DNA of 40,897 nt from Gemmatimonadota bacterium (GTDB lineage Bacteria > Gemmatimonadota > Gemmatimonadetes > Longimicrobiales > Gaopeijiaceae): the NCBI GenBank assembly GCA_015664885.1, contig DQPL01000095.1, positions 1 through 40,897 on the forward strand. The letters run 5' to 3'. The notes below the pieces were generated by a model that saw only the letters and a list, made by a program, of their open reading frames with translations, searched no databases and had not been told where the DNA came from. The translations under genes and the position numbers were made by a program. Below are positions 25,076-33,280 of the stretch, in pieces. Every line of letters begins with the position of its first letter. Positions within the stretch are counted from its first letter, which is position 1.

Positions 25076-26578
25076 TCAGTCCCACGTGAGGCCCGCGAGG
25101 AAGACCTTGGCTTGAAGGTATTCGACCGGTGCCCAGGCGTCGGTGAGCGGACGTCCGGCGGCTCCGGTTCCTGCGCGTGGCCAGTCGACGTCAGGTAGCG
25201 CCTGCGCATCGAGAGCCGCTACGACCACGAGGTTCTGCGTCACCTCGGCATCGCTATTTGGAGTAGCCGGATAGATCACGACCGCGGGGAACACCTCCTG
25301 CAACGTGGCCTGAAACCGCTCGATGAACCCCAGGCCGGGCCCGGCGAGCGGCGAGAGCACGTTCGCCATGAAGAGGCCGTCGGCTTCGAGATGATCCGTC
25401 ATTTCCGTGAGCGCCTCCACGGTGACCATCGTCCACGGCACGGTGAGCAGGTGATCGAAGATGTCGAGATAGATCAGATCGTACCGCTGATTCGAGTTGT
25501 GCAGATGCACGCGTGCATCGTCGTGCACGACTCTGATGTTGGGATAGTCGTCTCGGCCGTATGCGAAGTACTGCTCAGCCAGTTCGGTCACGACCGGATC
25601 GATCTCCACGACGTCGATGCTCATGTCCGGCCTCCAGCGACTGAATGCAGCCGGAAGGGACAACGCGGCACCCCCCAGGACCAGCATCGACTGCACGCGC
25701 TCTATGACCGGCTCGAGCAGCAATCCGCTCACGTCCACATACTCGTGGGCCGGATCGCCGGCGTCGAGGTATTCGAGCGAGGAGGAACCGCCGTTCTGCC
25801 AAAGAGCGCGCACCATGCGGCCGTCCCGACCGACGCGCTCCGTGACCGACACCGCCGAGTAGAGTGTCTGCCGTCGAGCCAGGGCGTCAGGCGGACGCTG
25901 AGAGCCGGCATAGGCCAACACGCTCATCACGATCGCAGCCAAGCCGGTCACGTGCGGCGGAACGCCTTTTCCAAGGATGACTCCCGACAAGGCGGCGAGC
26001 GCCAAGAGCGCGATCGCGGTTATCGCGAGAAGTACGGGAAGAGGAAACGCGGGCAGCAACACGAAACCCGTCATGAACGTGCCCGCGATGGAGCCCGCCG
26101 TGGCGACCGCGCTCACGTCACCGGCGCGTCGGCCCACATTCTCGAGGCTGCGCGTGTCAGCCTGGACGAGATAGGGCACCACAGCTCCCAGACAGAGCAC
26201 TGCCGGCGCAAACAGTATGACGGCACTCGCGAGAGCACCGGGAATGAAGCCGAGAAAGTCTCGGGCCACCCATGGTAGACCACTTCCGACGATCGGGAGC
26301 GCTGCGGTGATCGCCGCCGCCACCAGAACCCACGAAAGAGGCACCTTGCCGCCATCGGCCAGCCGGCCGCCGAGGTGGCTGCCCACCGCAAGAGCGGCGA
26401 GGATCACCCCGATCACGGCGGTCCACGGGACCGCCGAGAGACCGAACACGGGTGCGATGAGGCGCGTGCCGGCTATTTCGATGGTCAGCACCGCGAAGCC
26501 GGAGCCGAAGGCGAGCAGGAACAGGCCCAAGCGCCGCGATCCGGTCGGGCGAGGCGGAGCGCTCGTGGAATCGGTCAC
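25076..26578 (-). CDS. Membrane-fused spermidine synthase-like protein
   Basis: 500-aa fusion of an N-terminal multi-pass membrane domain and a C-terminal spermidine-synthase-type Rossmann domain. About seven hydrophobic segments occupy residues 15-220, beginning LGLFLLAFGSGFAVLTIEIA. The C-terminal half has SMLVLGGAALSLPAAFSRW (cofactor loop, altered from the usual GGGDG), VDVVEIDPVVTELA (acidic residue binding the adenosyl group), DDARVHL and YDLIYLDIFDH. The active-site aspartate of aminopropyltransferases, in a D-x-x-D position, is not obvious, so true polyamine synthesis is uncertain. The GTG at 26578 has TGAGG 5 nt upstream and lies just after the thioredoxin-like gene. A deoxyhypusine-synthase-like gene is 13 kb away. 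Confidence 0.85.
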   Translation of the reverse strand: MTDSTSAPPRPTGSRRLGLFLLAFGSGFAVLTIEIAGTRLIAPVFGLSAVPWTAVIGVILAALAVGSHLGGRLADGGKVPLSWVLVAAAITAALPIVGSGLPWVARDFLGFIPGALASAVILFAPAVLCLGAVVPYLVQADTRSLENVGRRAGDVSAVATAGSIAGTFMTGFVLLPAFPLPVLLAITAIALLALAALSGVILGKGVPPHVTGLAAIVMSVLAYAGSQRPPDALARRQTLYSAVSVTERVGRDGRMVRALWQNGGSSSLEYLDAGDPAHEYVDVSGLLLEPVIERVQSMLVLGGAALSLPAAFSRWRPDMSIDVVEIDPVVTELAEQYFAYGRDDYPNIRVVHDDARVHLHNSNQRYDLIYLDIFDHLLTVPWTMVTVEALTEMTDHLEADGLFMANVLSPLAGPGLGFIERFQATLQEVFPAVVIYPATPNSDAEVTQNLVVVAALDAQALPDVDWPRAGTGAAGRPLTDAWAPVEYLQAKVFLAGLTWD

Positions 26579-26585
26579 GCCGACC

Positions 26586-27104
26586 TCAGGCCGCAGTCCG
26601 GAATACGTCGAGCAACTCCTCGAGCGTGGTCCGACCATGGTCCCGGGCGTACCACCACCGCACGGCCTTGTAGCGCTCAGGGGACGGCATCGCGAGCCCT
26701 TCGTCCATGATCCACGCCTGGATCTCACTCGGACGCGGGCCCCACCATCCAACCTCGTCGAGGTTGTCATCGTAGACGATGACGACCGGAATCGAACGAC
26801 TGCGCCCGTTCGTGAGGTGTTCATCCATGAGGTCCGGATTCTCGTCCCGTGACAGGACGCGCATGTCCCAGCCAGCCTCATCCGCCAGGCGTGCGATGAC
26901 CGGCAGCGTGTTCACGGCGTCACCACACCAGTCCTCGGACAGCGCAACTAGGCGCCAGCCCCCAGACAGCTCGCGCGCGGCGGTCACGAGCTCATCGGGC
27001 AGGCGCACACGCTCATATACGCCGTGCCAGAGCCCGCGGTTCTTGACCACACCTTCGAGGTAGCGCCCAAAGGTCGGCGCGCTGTCGAATCGTTCTTGGT
27101 TCAT
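26586..27104 (-). CDS. Thioredoxin-fold protein (Thioredoxin_9 type)
   Basis: 172-aa cytoplasmic protein with a thioredoxin-like fold. The redox site reads SEDWCGDA (57-63): C60 is present, but the second cysteine of CxxC is replaced by alanine, as is usual for this family. IPVVIVYDD carries the cis-proline before the next strand. The C-terminal part (IMDEGLAMPSPERYKAVRWW) is typical of the PF14595 group. A one-cysteine site suggests bacilliredoxin-like thiol exchange rather than disulfide reduction by itself. ATG with GGAAAGAG upstream. The next gene starts 8 nt after the stop. An upstream open frame ends in a TGA overlapping this ATG. Confidence 0.82.
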   Translation of the reverse strand: MNQERFDSAPTFGRYLEGVVKNRGLWHGVYERVRLPDELVTAARELSGGWRLVALSEDWCGDAVNTLPVIARLADEAGWDMRVLSRDENPDLMDEHLTNGRSRSIPVVIVYDDNLDEVGWWGPRPSEIQAWIMDEGLAMPSPERYKAVRWWYARDHGRTTLEELLDVFRTAA

Positions 27105-27250
27105 CTCTTTCCAGCTATGAAATCGCCCTGCCGGCTAGTCGCCGACGAGCCGACGGCCAGCCGACCGAGCGCGGTAAACATCGCTTCCCAGCCTCCAAAT
27201 CCGAATGGGTTCCGCGCGAGTGTCAGAACCGGACCAGGCCACGGCGTTGT
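27101..27250 (-). pseudogene. Possible C-terminal gene remnant coupled to the thioredoxin-like gene
   Basis: On the minus strand an open frame without its own start reads TPWPGPVLTLARNPFGFGGW and continues EAMFTALGRLAVG to a TGA that overlaps the ATG of the thioredoxin-like gene (ATGA). The ATGA overlap and protein-like composition suggest the tail of a gene whose upstream part was removed; an in-frame TGA stops the frame near 27253. I do not recognise the family. It could also be a chance open frame. Confidence 0.28.
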
Positions 27251-27329
27251 TCAGTCAAAGGCAGCAATGCCGCAGTGGAGATGAAGATGATGAGGAAAAC
27301 CAAAGCCATGTGCTGTCGTACGTAGCAAG

Positions 27330-27641
27330 ATGAACCGACACCCTCTCATACTCGCGCTGGCATCGGCGCTCCTGCTCGCGCTTGCCCCGCTTGGCGTGAA
27401 CGGCCAGCAGACGGAGAACACCAAGGCCGGGCTGCGCGGAGTGGTGATCGACTCCGAGAGCGCGCTGCCTCTCGAAGGCGCGATCGTCACGCTCGACCCT
27501 TCACCAGCCGGAATCGTAGCTTCGGGGGAGCCGGGGCTCTCGGGTTTCCTGAACTCGGCGCGGCAAGCGGCCACAGGCGAGGACGGCGTCTACCGTTTCG
27601 ACGGCCTCGCGATCGGCAAGTACCAGCTTCGCGTCGTGTAG
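27330..27641 (+). pseudogene. Truncated exported protein with carboxypeptidase-regulatory-like domain
   Basis: A signal peptide (MNRHPLILALASALLLALAP...NGQQ) is followed by a carboxypeptidase-regulatory-like/SusC-plug type beta-sandwich: GLRGVVIDSESALPLEGAIV, then GEDGVYRFDGLAIGKYQLRVV and a TAG. In relatives this domain continues into a last strand and then usually a large outer-membrane receptor or a second domain. The sequence stops exactly at that place, where a fragment from the opposite strand begins. I therefore read it as the first 103 codons of a longer gene, cut at about 27640. Its own start has only a weak binding site. Confidence 0.7.
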
Positions 27642-27845
27642 AGCCTCCAGGTACGCCCACATCTGCGCGTGGCCGGTGTGTATCGCGAAATCGTTCAGCT
27701 CTGCGGCGGTACGCGGGAGTCCGTCCGCTACGGGAGACCAGTTGACCTGTGCGTGCGCGCGAACCCCCGGCGCGACGCTTAGTAGCACCACGACAATCAC
27801 CGGCACGACGACACGAGGCGCCACGCGATTTGCGGCCCATTTCAT
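27501..27845 (-). pseudogene. Exported-protein N-terminal fragment running antisense into the preceding fragment
   Basis: Minus-strand ATG 27845 opens a signal peptide (KWAANRVAPRVVVPVIVVVL...AHAQ) followed by TAAELNDFAIHTGHAQMWAY and LEAL. From about 27639 downwards the frame is simply the antisense of the carboxypeptidase-regulatory-like fragment until a stop at 27501. The genuine part is therefore about 69 codons (27639-27845). The HAQMWAYLEAL piece recalls the first helix of M14-type peptidases (compare APIAEYFETLAAS in the gene at 1119), but this is weak. Two unrelated gene starts now meet tail to tail. Confidence 0.45.
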
Positions 27846-27958
27846 GCCCGTCGTCGGTCGTATGATCATGCCAGCGATCGTAGGGGAGGCGGCGCAGAGC
27901 GGCAACGGTGGTCGAGCTCGACTTGATCCGTTGCTGCAGGACCCAGAGAATACCCCCC

Positions 27959-30217
27959 ATGGCTGACCGACCCACAAACGGGCAGGACGCTCGCACAGCG
28001 CCGGGTCAAGCAGACGTCATCCCCGGACGAGTTGGCGGCCTGGGGATGTTCGGAGGCGTATTCACGCCGTCCATCCTGACCATCCTCGGCGTGATCATGT
28101 ACCTGCGCTTCGGGTGGGTCGTGGGCAATGTGGGGTTGGTGGGGACGCTCGTCATCGTCACCCTCGCGACGTCGATCACCTTGCTAACGGCGCTGTCCGT
28201 CAGTGCCATCGCTACCGACCAGCGAGTTCGTACCGGTGGTGCCTACTACATGATCAGCCGGTCCTTGGGCATCGAGACCGGCGGCGCTGTAGGCATCCCG
28301 CTATACCTCGCCCAAGGGCTCTCCGTCGCGCTCTACACCGTCGGTTTCGCCGAGTCGCTGACAGGTGCGTTCCCGGCCCTGAACGCCCGCATCGTAGGCA
28401 TCGTCACGACGCTGGCTGTGGCGGCGCTGGCCATCGTCTCCGCTCGGGCCGCCATCCGAGCGCAGTACGTAATCATGGGGCTTATCGGGCTGTCGCTGCT
28501 TTCTCTGGTGTTCGGCAGCGGCTTGGAAGGCGTCGAGCTTCAGGGGCTAGGCGCTTCGACACTGGAGAATCCGGAGAGCTTCTGGGTGGTCTTCGCGGTC
28601 TTTTTCCCCGCGGTCACGGGCATCATGGCCGGCGTGAACATGTCGGGCGACCTGGAGGACCCCAGCCGCGCCATCCCCAAGGGCACGTTCCTGGCGATCG
28701 GCGTCGGATACGTGATTTACATGGCTCTTCCGGTGCTGCTCGCGCTGCGCGTCGACACGCAAAGCCTGGTGAGCGACCCCCTGGTCATGCGCAGGATCTC
28801 GCTGTGGGGTACCGCCATCTTGCTCGGCGTCTGGGGCGCGACGTTGAGTAGTGCCGTTGGCAGCATCCTGGGAGCGCCTCGGGTGCTGCAAGCACTGGCG
28901 CGCGACGGAATTCTGCCGCGCTGGCTCTCGTGGCTGGGGAAAGGCAGCGGTGAGGATGACAGTCCGCGGGCTGGCACAGCGTTCACCGTCTCGATCGCGC
29001 TTGTGGCGGTGTGGTACGGTGACCTGAACCTCATCGCCCCGATTCTCACCATGTTCTTCCTCACTACATACGGGGTCCTGAACATCGCCGCAGGCATCGA
29101 GCGCTTCCTGGGCAGCCCCTCGTTCCGGCCTCGTCTCAGCGTGCACTGGATCTTCTCGCTGCTCGGTGCCGTCGGGTGTGCTTCGGTGATGTTCCTCATC
29201 AACCCCTTCGCGACTGTGATCGCGGGCGTGTTCGTGCTGGGGGTCTTCCTATGGCTGGAGCGCCGCGGAATGCAGGCGGCGTGGGGCGACGTGCGCCAGG
29301 GCATCCTGATGACCATCACGCGCGCGGCTCTGCTCCGTCTCGGCGGACGCTCAGAAGATGCACGCAACTGGCGACCCCACTTTTTGGTGCTATCCGGCGC
29401 GCCGACCAAGCGCTGGCATCTCATCGAGCTCGCCGCGGACTTCTCCCACCACAACAAGGGCCTGCTCTCCATCGCCACCATTCTTCGAGATACATCCGTG
29501 ACGCACAACCGCAAGCGTGCCATGGAGAGAAACGTCCAGGACTACCTGAGCAAGCGGGGCATCGACGGCCTGGTACGGGTCATCTCCGCTGAGGATCCGT
29601 TCGTCGGAACCGAACTTCTAGTGGAGGCCTACGGCCTCGGACCGCTGGTGCCGAACACGATCCTTCTGGGTGATTCAGAGGAGGCCGAGAACCGGCCACG
29701 CTATTGCGAGATGATCGAGCATTTCTGGCACGCCAAGCGCAACGTCGTCATCGTGCGGGACGCCGATCGTGTGGGTTTCGGTGAGCGAAAGCGCGTCGAC
29801 ATCTGGTGGGGTGGCCTGCAGGGCAACGGGGCGCTTCTGATGATCCTCGGATACCTGCTGAAGACGAGTCTCGCGTGGCGCGAGGCGGACATCCGGCTGA
29901 AGATGGTGATCCCCAACGAGGACGGGGCGGAGGGCGCGCGACGCAACCTCAAGAACATGCTGGAACAAACGCGCACCGGTCTCCAGACCGAAGTACTGGT
30001 GAGCGGCGAGCGCAGTGCTTTCGATCTTCTGCACGACTCGTCCCGCGCAGCGGACCTGATCATCATGGGTATTGCCGCACCCGACCAGGGCGACTTCACA
30101 GCCTATTACGAGCAACTCAGGGAACGAACGTCCGGCCTGCCCTGTACGGTTTTCGCGCTGGCGTCGGAGGATGTAGCGTTCAGGGAAGTGCTGTTTCGGC
30201 CAGAGGATCAGCGGTGA
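27959..30217 (+). CDS. SLC12-type cation-chloride cotransporter family permease
   Basis: 752-aa transporter of the amino acid-polyamine-cation superfamily, cation-chloride-cotransporter branch. About twelve hydrophobic segments span residues 30-450. The signatures are GVFTPSILTILGVIMYLRFG (first membrane helix), RTGGAYYMISRSLG, FFPAVTGIMAGVNMSGDLED (sixth helix region) and SILGAPRVLQALARDG. A cytoplasmic C-terminal domain of about 300 residues follows (HFLVLSGAPTKRWHLIELAA, ADLIIMGIAAPDQGDF), as in eukaryotic and bacterial CCC proteins. It would move potassium or sodium with chloride. ATG 27959 is chosen by homology of the start region; only GAGA precedes it. No neighbouring transporter partner is seen. 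Confidence 0.88.
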   Translation: MADRPTNGQDARTAPGQADVIPGRVGGLGMFGGVFTPSILTILGVIMYLRFGWVVGNVGLVGTLVIVTLATSITLLTALSVSAIATDQRVRTGGAYYMISRSLGIETGGAVGIPLYLAQGLSVALYTVGFAESLTGAFPALNARIVGIVTTLAVAALAIVSARAAIRAQYVIMGLIGLSLLSLVFGSGLEGVELQGLGASTLENPESFWVVFAVFFPAVTGIMAGVNMSGDLEDPSRAIPKGTFLAIGVGYVIYMALPVLLALRVDTQSLVSDPLVMRRISLWGTAILLGVWGATLSSAVGSILGAPRVLQALARDGILPRWLSWLGKGSGEDDSPRAGTAFTVSIALVAVWYGDLNLIAPILTMFFLTTYGVLNIAAGIERFLGSPSFRPRLSVHWIFSLLGAVGCASVMFLINPFATVIAGVFVLGVFLWLERRGMQAAWGDVRQGILMTITRAALLRLGGRSEDARNWRPHFLVLSGAPTKRWHLIELAADFSHHNKGLLSIATILRDTSVTHNRKRAMERNVQDYLSKRGIDGLVRVISAEDPFVGTELLVEAYGLGPLVPNTILLGDSEEAENRPRYCEMIEHFWHAKRNVVIVRDADRVGFGERKRVDIWWGGLQGNGALLMILGYLLKTSLAWREADIRLKMVIPNEDGAEGARRNLKNMLEQTRTGLQTEVLVSGERSAFDLLHDSSRAADLIIMGIAAPDQGDFTAYYEQLRERTSGLPCTVFALASEDVAFREVLFRPEDQR

Positions 30218-30230
30218 GAGAGGTGAGCGC

Positions 30231-31305
30231 ATGAAACGGTGGGGAAGTTAGGGCGCGGCCATCGCGGTGGCGTCGCTTGCGGCGTGTGGGGACGGCCTCG
30301 GTCCGGATGATGCTTCCACCCCGGGTAACCCGGTCGACGACACGATGGACCCTGCTGTCGGCGCCCTGATGTGCAAGCCCTCGGGCTCTACGACTGGCTG
30401 GGCGTTCTCCCGCCTCAGCGTGGGGACGAAACCGGCACTTGCGGTCGGGGACGACGGCACCGTGCATGCGGCGTTCATCTTTGAGGATGTGGGTTCTGTA
30501 TCACGATCATACCCACGGCGATCAGGTTCTCGGCGCACGCATCGGGTCCGACTGGTCGCTGCATCCCATGCCGAACAGCGGTCACGACGGCTGGTACGGC
30601 TCGGGCACGGTCAGTGCTCGGGGCACGTTGCTCACCGCGAGCTATGACCCCTCGGGATTCGAGGGAGCCGGTATGATCTACGGCGAGTGGAATGGGTCCG
30701 ACTGGACGATCGAGCTCGCCGCGGGCGGGAGCCTCGACTACACCGGGGGGATGGCACTGGTGCAAGCAGGGGACGGTTCCGTGCACGTCGCGTTCTTCGA
30801 CGACGTCCTCGGAGAAATAATGCTGGCGACGCGCACCGGCGGAGAATGGACCGTGACCACCGTGGAGGCCGGCGGCGACGCGCTCGACATTGGCTATTTC
30901 CCCGACATGGTCGTCGACCCGGATGGTAGCACGCTGCACATGGTGTACCTCGAGAGAGCCACAGCTTCCACGGGCGTCGTTCGCTACGCGCGCGGGGGGC
31001 CGGGAGCCTTCGAGATGATGGATGTCGTCGAGGTCGCCGGCTTCTCCGGTAGCGCCCGGGATATCGCCACCCTGGACCTGGACGCATTTGGGCGCCCGGT
31101 AATCGCAACCCAGACAAAGAGCGATTTCACCGTCGTTCGCCTGGTGGATGGAGCCGTGCAGCCGATCACGAGTTTTTCGGCCGCCTCGGGGATCACGTTG
31201 GGACAGCAGACCGAGATCGAAATCGACGCCCAGGGCCGCACCCACATCGTGCGGTGGCAGAGCGGTGAGAACCCGGGCACCGTTTGCCACGCCGTATCCG
31301 GCTAA
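30231..31305 (+). pseudogene. Lipoprotein with beta-propeller-like repeats, broken by TAG and a frameshift
   Basis: GAGGTGAGCGC precedes ATG 30231. The signal peptide reads MKRWGS, then a TAG at 30249, then GAAIAVASLAACGDG, a perfect lipobox, all in one frame. After about residue 85 (HAAFIFEDV, near 30488) the coding frame moves by one: VLYHDHTHGDQVLGARIGSD continues in the next frame to 31305. One extra G in the GGG at 30490-30492 would explain it. The rest has recurring D-x-x-G-x-x-H-V-A units (DDGTVHAAF, GDGSVHVAF, DGSTLHMVY, AQGRTHIVR), as in surface beta-propellers. No catalytic residues were recognised. Two independent lesions suggest a true pseudogene, or poor local sequence quality. 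Confidence 0.75.
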
Positions 31306-31317
31306 CAGGGTAGAGCG

Positions 31318-33165
31318 CTACGCCGACTGGTTCGCCGCCTTCGCTGCCTTCTTGCGCAGGATCGCATCGAGAACCCGCTTGCGCAGTCGGATGCCGTCCG
31401 GGGTCACCTCGATCAGTTCGTCCTCTTCAATGAACTCGAGGGCGAGCTCGAGTGTGATCTGGCGTGCCGGTTCGAGCTTGATATTCTCGTCCGATGCGGT
31501 CGTGCGCATGTTCGTGAGCTTCTTCTCCTTGCTCACGTTAACGTCCATGTCGTCGGTCCTCGAGTTCTCCCCCACGATCATGCCGCCGTAGCACTCCGCG
31601 CCCGGCGCGACGAACATGGTGGCACGCTCCTGCAGGTTGAAGAGCGCGAATCCCACCGATTTTCCGAGCCGGTCCGCGACCAGAACGCCGCGGCTGCGAC
31701 CTTTGAGCGGTCCGGCCCAGCTCCCCCAGGCGTGGAACTGGTGGTGCAAGATGCCCTCGCCCCGCGTATCCGTGAGAAACTCGGACCGGTATCCGAAGAG
31801 TCCCCGTGCGGGCACGCGGAAGCGCAGCCGGGTCGCACCAGAGTCGCCCATCGGCCTCATTTCGGTCATTTCGCCTTTGCGAGAGCCGAGCTTCTCGATG
31901 ACCGTCCCGACCATGTCGGAGGGGACCTCGACTACGGCCTCCTCGTAGGGTTCCTGCAACTGACCGGTGTCGTCGCGCCGAGTGATGACTCGCGGCCGTG
32001 AGACCTGGAACTCGAAGCCTTCGCGGCGCATCGTCTCCATGAGGATCGTGAGGTGCAGCTCTCCGCGACCGCTCACAGTGAATGTGTCCGGCTGTTCGGT
32101 GTCCTCGACACGAAGGGAGACGTTTCGCTCGAGCTCCTTGTAGAGCCGCTCGCGTACCTGGCGCGTCGTCACAAACTTGCCTGAACGCCCCGCAAACGGC
32201 GAGTTGTTCACCGTGAAGTCGACCGAAAGCGTCGGCTCCTCGACCGCGATGCCCAGCAAGCGTTCCCGATGCTCGGGGTCGGTCACGGTCTTGCCGATCT
32301 CGACGCTGTCGAGGCCAGCCAGTGCGACAATGTCCCCAGCGGCCGCCTCCTCGACGTCGATGCGCTCAAGTCCGCTGAACGTGAACAGCTTGGAGACCTT
32401 AGCCTCCTCAGCCCGATCGGAATCGTCCAGCATGCCTACAGGGCCCAGGTCCAGAAGCGTAACGCGTTCGCCGACGCGCACGCTGCCGCGCTCGATGCGC
32501 CCAATGGCGATGCGCCCGATGTAGGAGGAGTAGTCGAGCGTAGAAACCAGCATCTGAAACGGTCCTTCCGCATCGACCGAGGGTGCCGGGAAGTACGAGA
32601 TGATCTTCTCGAAGAGGGGCGTCAGGTCCCCACCCGTGGCGTCGGCCTCTTTAGCAGCCCACCCGTCGCGACCCACCGCATAGAGGAAGGGTGCGTCGAG
32701 CTGTACGTCCGTGGCCTCGAGGTCCATGAAGAGCTCGAGAACCTCGTCGTGAACCTCGTGCTGCCGTGCGTCGCCGCGGTCGACCTTGTTGATAACCACC
32801 AACGGCAGAATGCCTAGCTCCAGCGCCTTACGTGTGACGAAGCGAGTCTGGGGCATCGGCCCTTCGGCCGCATCGACGAGCAGGACCACTCCATCGACCA
32901 TGCGCAGGATGCGCTCGACTTCGCCGCCGAAGTCGGCGTGGCCCGGCGTATCGACGATGTTGATCTTCACGTCGTTCCACTGCACGGCGGTGTTCTTCGC
33001 CAGGATAGTGATGCCGCGCTCGCGTTCGAGCGGGTTTGAGTCCATCACGCGCTCCTGCACGATCTGGTTCTCCCGGAAGACTCCGGCCTGAATCAGCATC
33101 TGGTCGACCAACGTGGTCTTGCCGTGATCGACGTGCGCGATGATTGCGATGTTGCGAATGGGCAT
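31318..33165 (-). CDS. typA: Translational GTPase TypA/BipA
   Basis: Ribosome-binding GTPase of 615 aa, the normal length. G1 is AHVDHGKTT (residues 9-17), G2 lies in RERGITI, G3 is DTPGHADF and G4 is NKVDR. EF-G-like domains II, III and V and the TypA-specific C-terminal domain follow, including [19 protein letters not shown] and [19 protein letters not shown], which are diagnostic. It acts in ribosome assembly and stress adaptation. The gene stands alone: its stop is 12 nt from the broken lipoprotein gene, which converges on it, and 115 nt separate it from the DUF5916 gene upstream. Confidence 0.97.
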   Translation of the reverse strand: MPIRNIAIIAHVDHGKTTLVDQMLIQAGVFRENQIVQERVMDSNPLERERGITILAKNTAVQWNDVKINIVDTPGHADFGGEVERILRMVDGVVLLVDAAEGPMPQTRFVTRKALELGILPLVVINKVDRGDARQHEVHDEVLELFMDLEATDVQLDAPFLYAVGRDGWAAKEADATGGDLTPLFEKIISYFPAPSVDAEGPFQMLVSTLDYSSYIGRIAIGRIERGSVRVGERVTLLDLGPVGMLDDSDRAEEAKVSKLFTFSGLERIDVEEAAAGDIVALAGLDSVEIGKTVTDPEHRERLLGIAVEEPTLSVDFTVNNSPFAGRSGKFVTTRQVRERLYKELERNVSLRVEDTEQPDTFTVSGRGELHLTILMETMRREGFEFQVSRPRVITRRDDTGQLQEPYEEAVVEVPSDMVGTVIEKLGSRKGEMTEMRPMGDSGATRLRFRVPARGLFGYRSEFLTDTRGEGILHHQFHAWGSWAGPLKGRSRGVLVADRLGKSVGFALFNLQERATMFVAPGAECYGGMIVGENSRTDDMDVNVSKEKKLTNMRTTASDENIKLEPARQITLELALEFIEEDELIEVTPDGIRLRKRVLDAILRKKAAKAANQSA

Positions 33166-33214
33166 GATATACCTGCGGCGCTTGATGCGTGCTGCTGCGC
33201 TCTGGAGCGGTCGT

Positions 33215-33242
33215 TCGGATGTATAGCCTCGGATGTACAGCC
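33215..33242. repeat. 14-bp tandem repeat, two copies
   Basis: TCGGATGTATAGCC at 33215-33228 is followed directly by TCGGATGTACAGCC at 33229-33242, one mismatch. It lies in the gap between the DUF5916 gene and typA, upstream of typA. It may be a chance duplication. Confidence 0.6.
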
Positions 33243-33280
33243 CTGAAAGCTAACCGATTCTGGCTCTCAGGTAGTCCCGT

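Noticed and set aside
20115-30251. Idea that TAG is recoded in this organism
   Set aside because: Both cyclase genes end in TAG right after the same conserved C-terminal motif, so TAG is used as a true stop; two in-frame TAGs are better explained as lesions.
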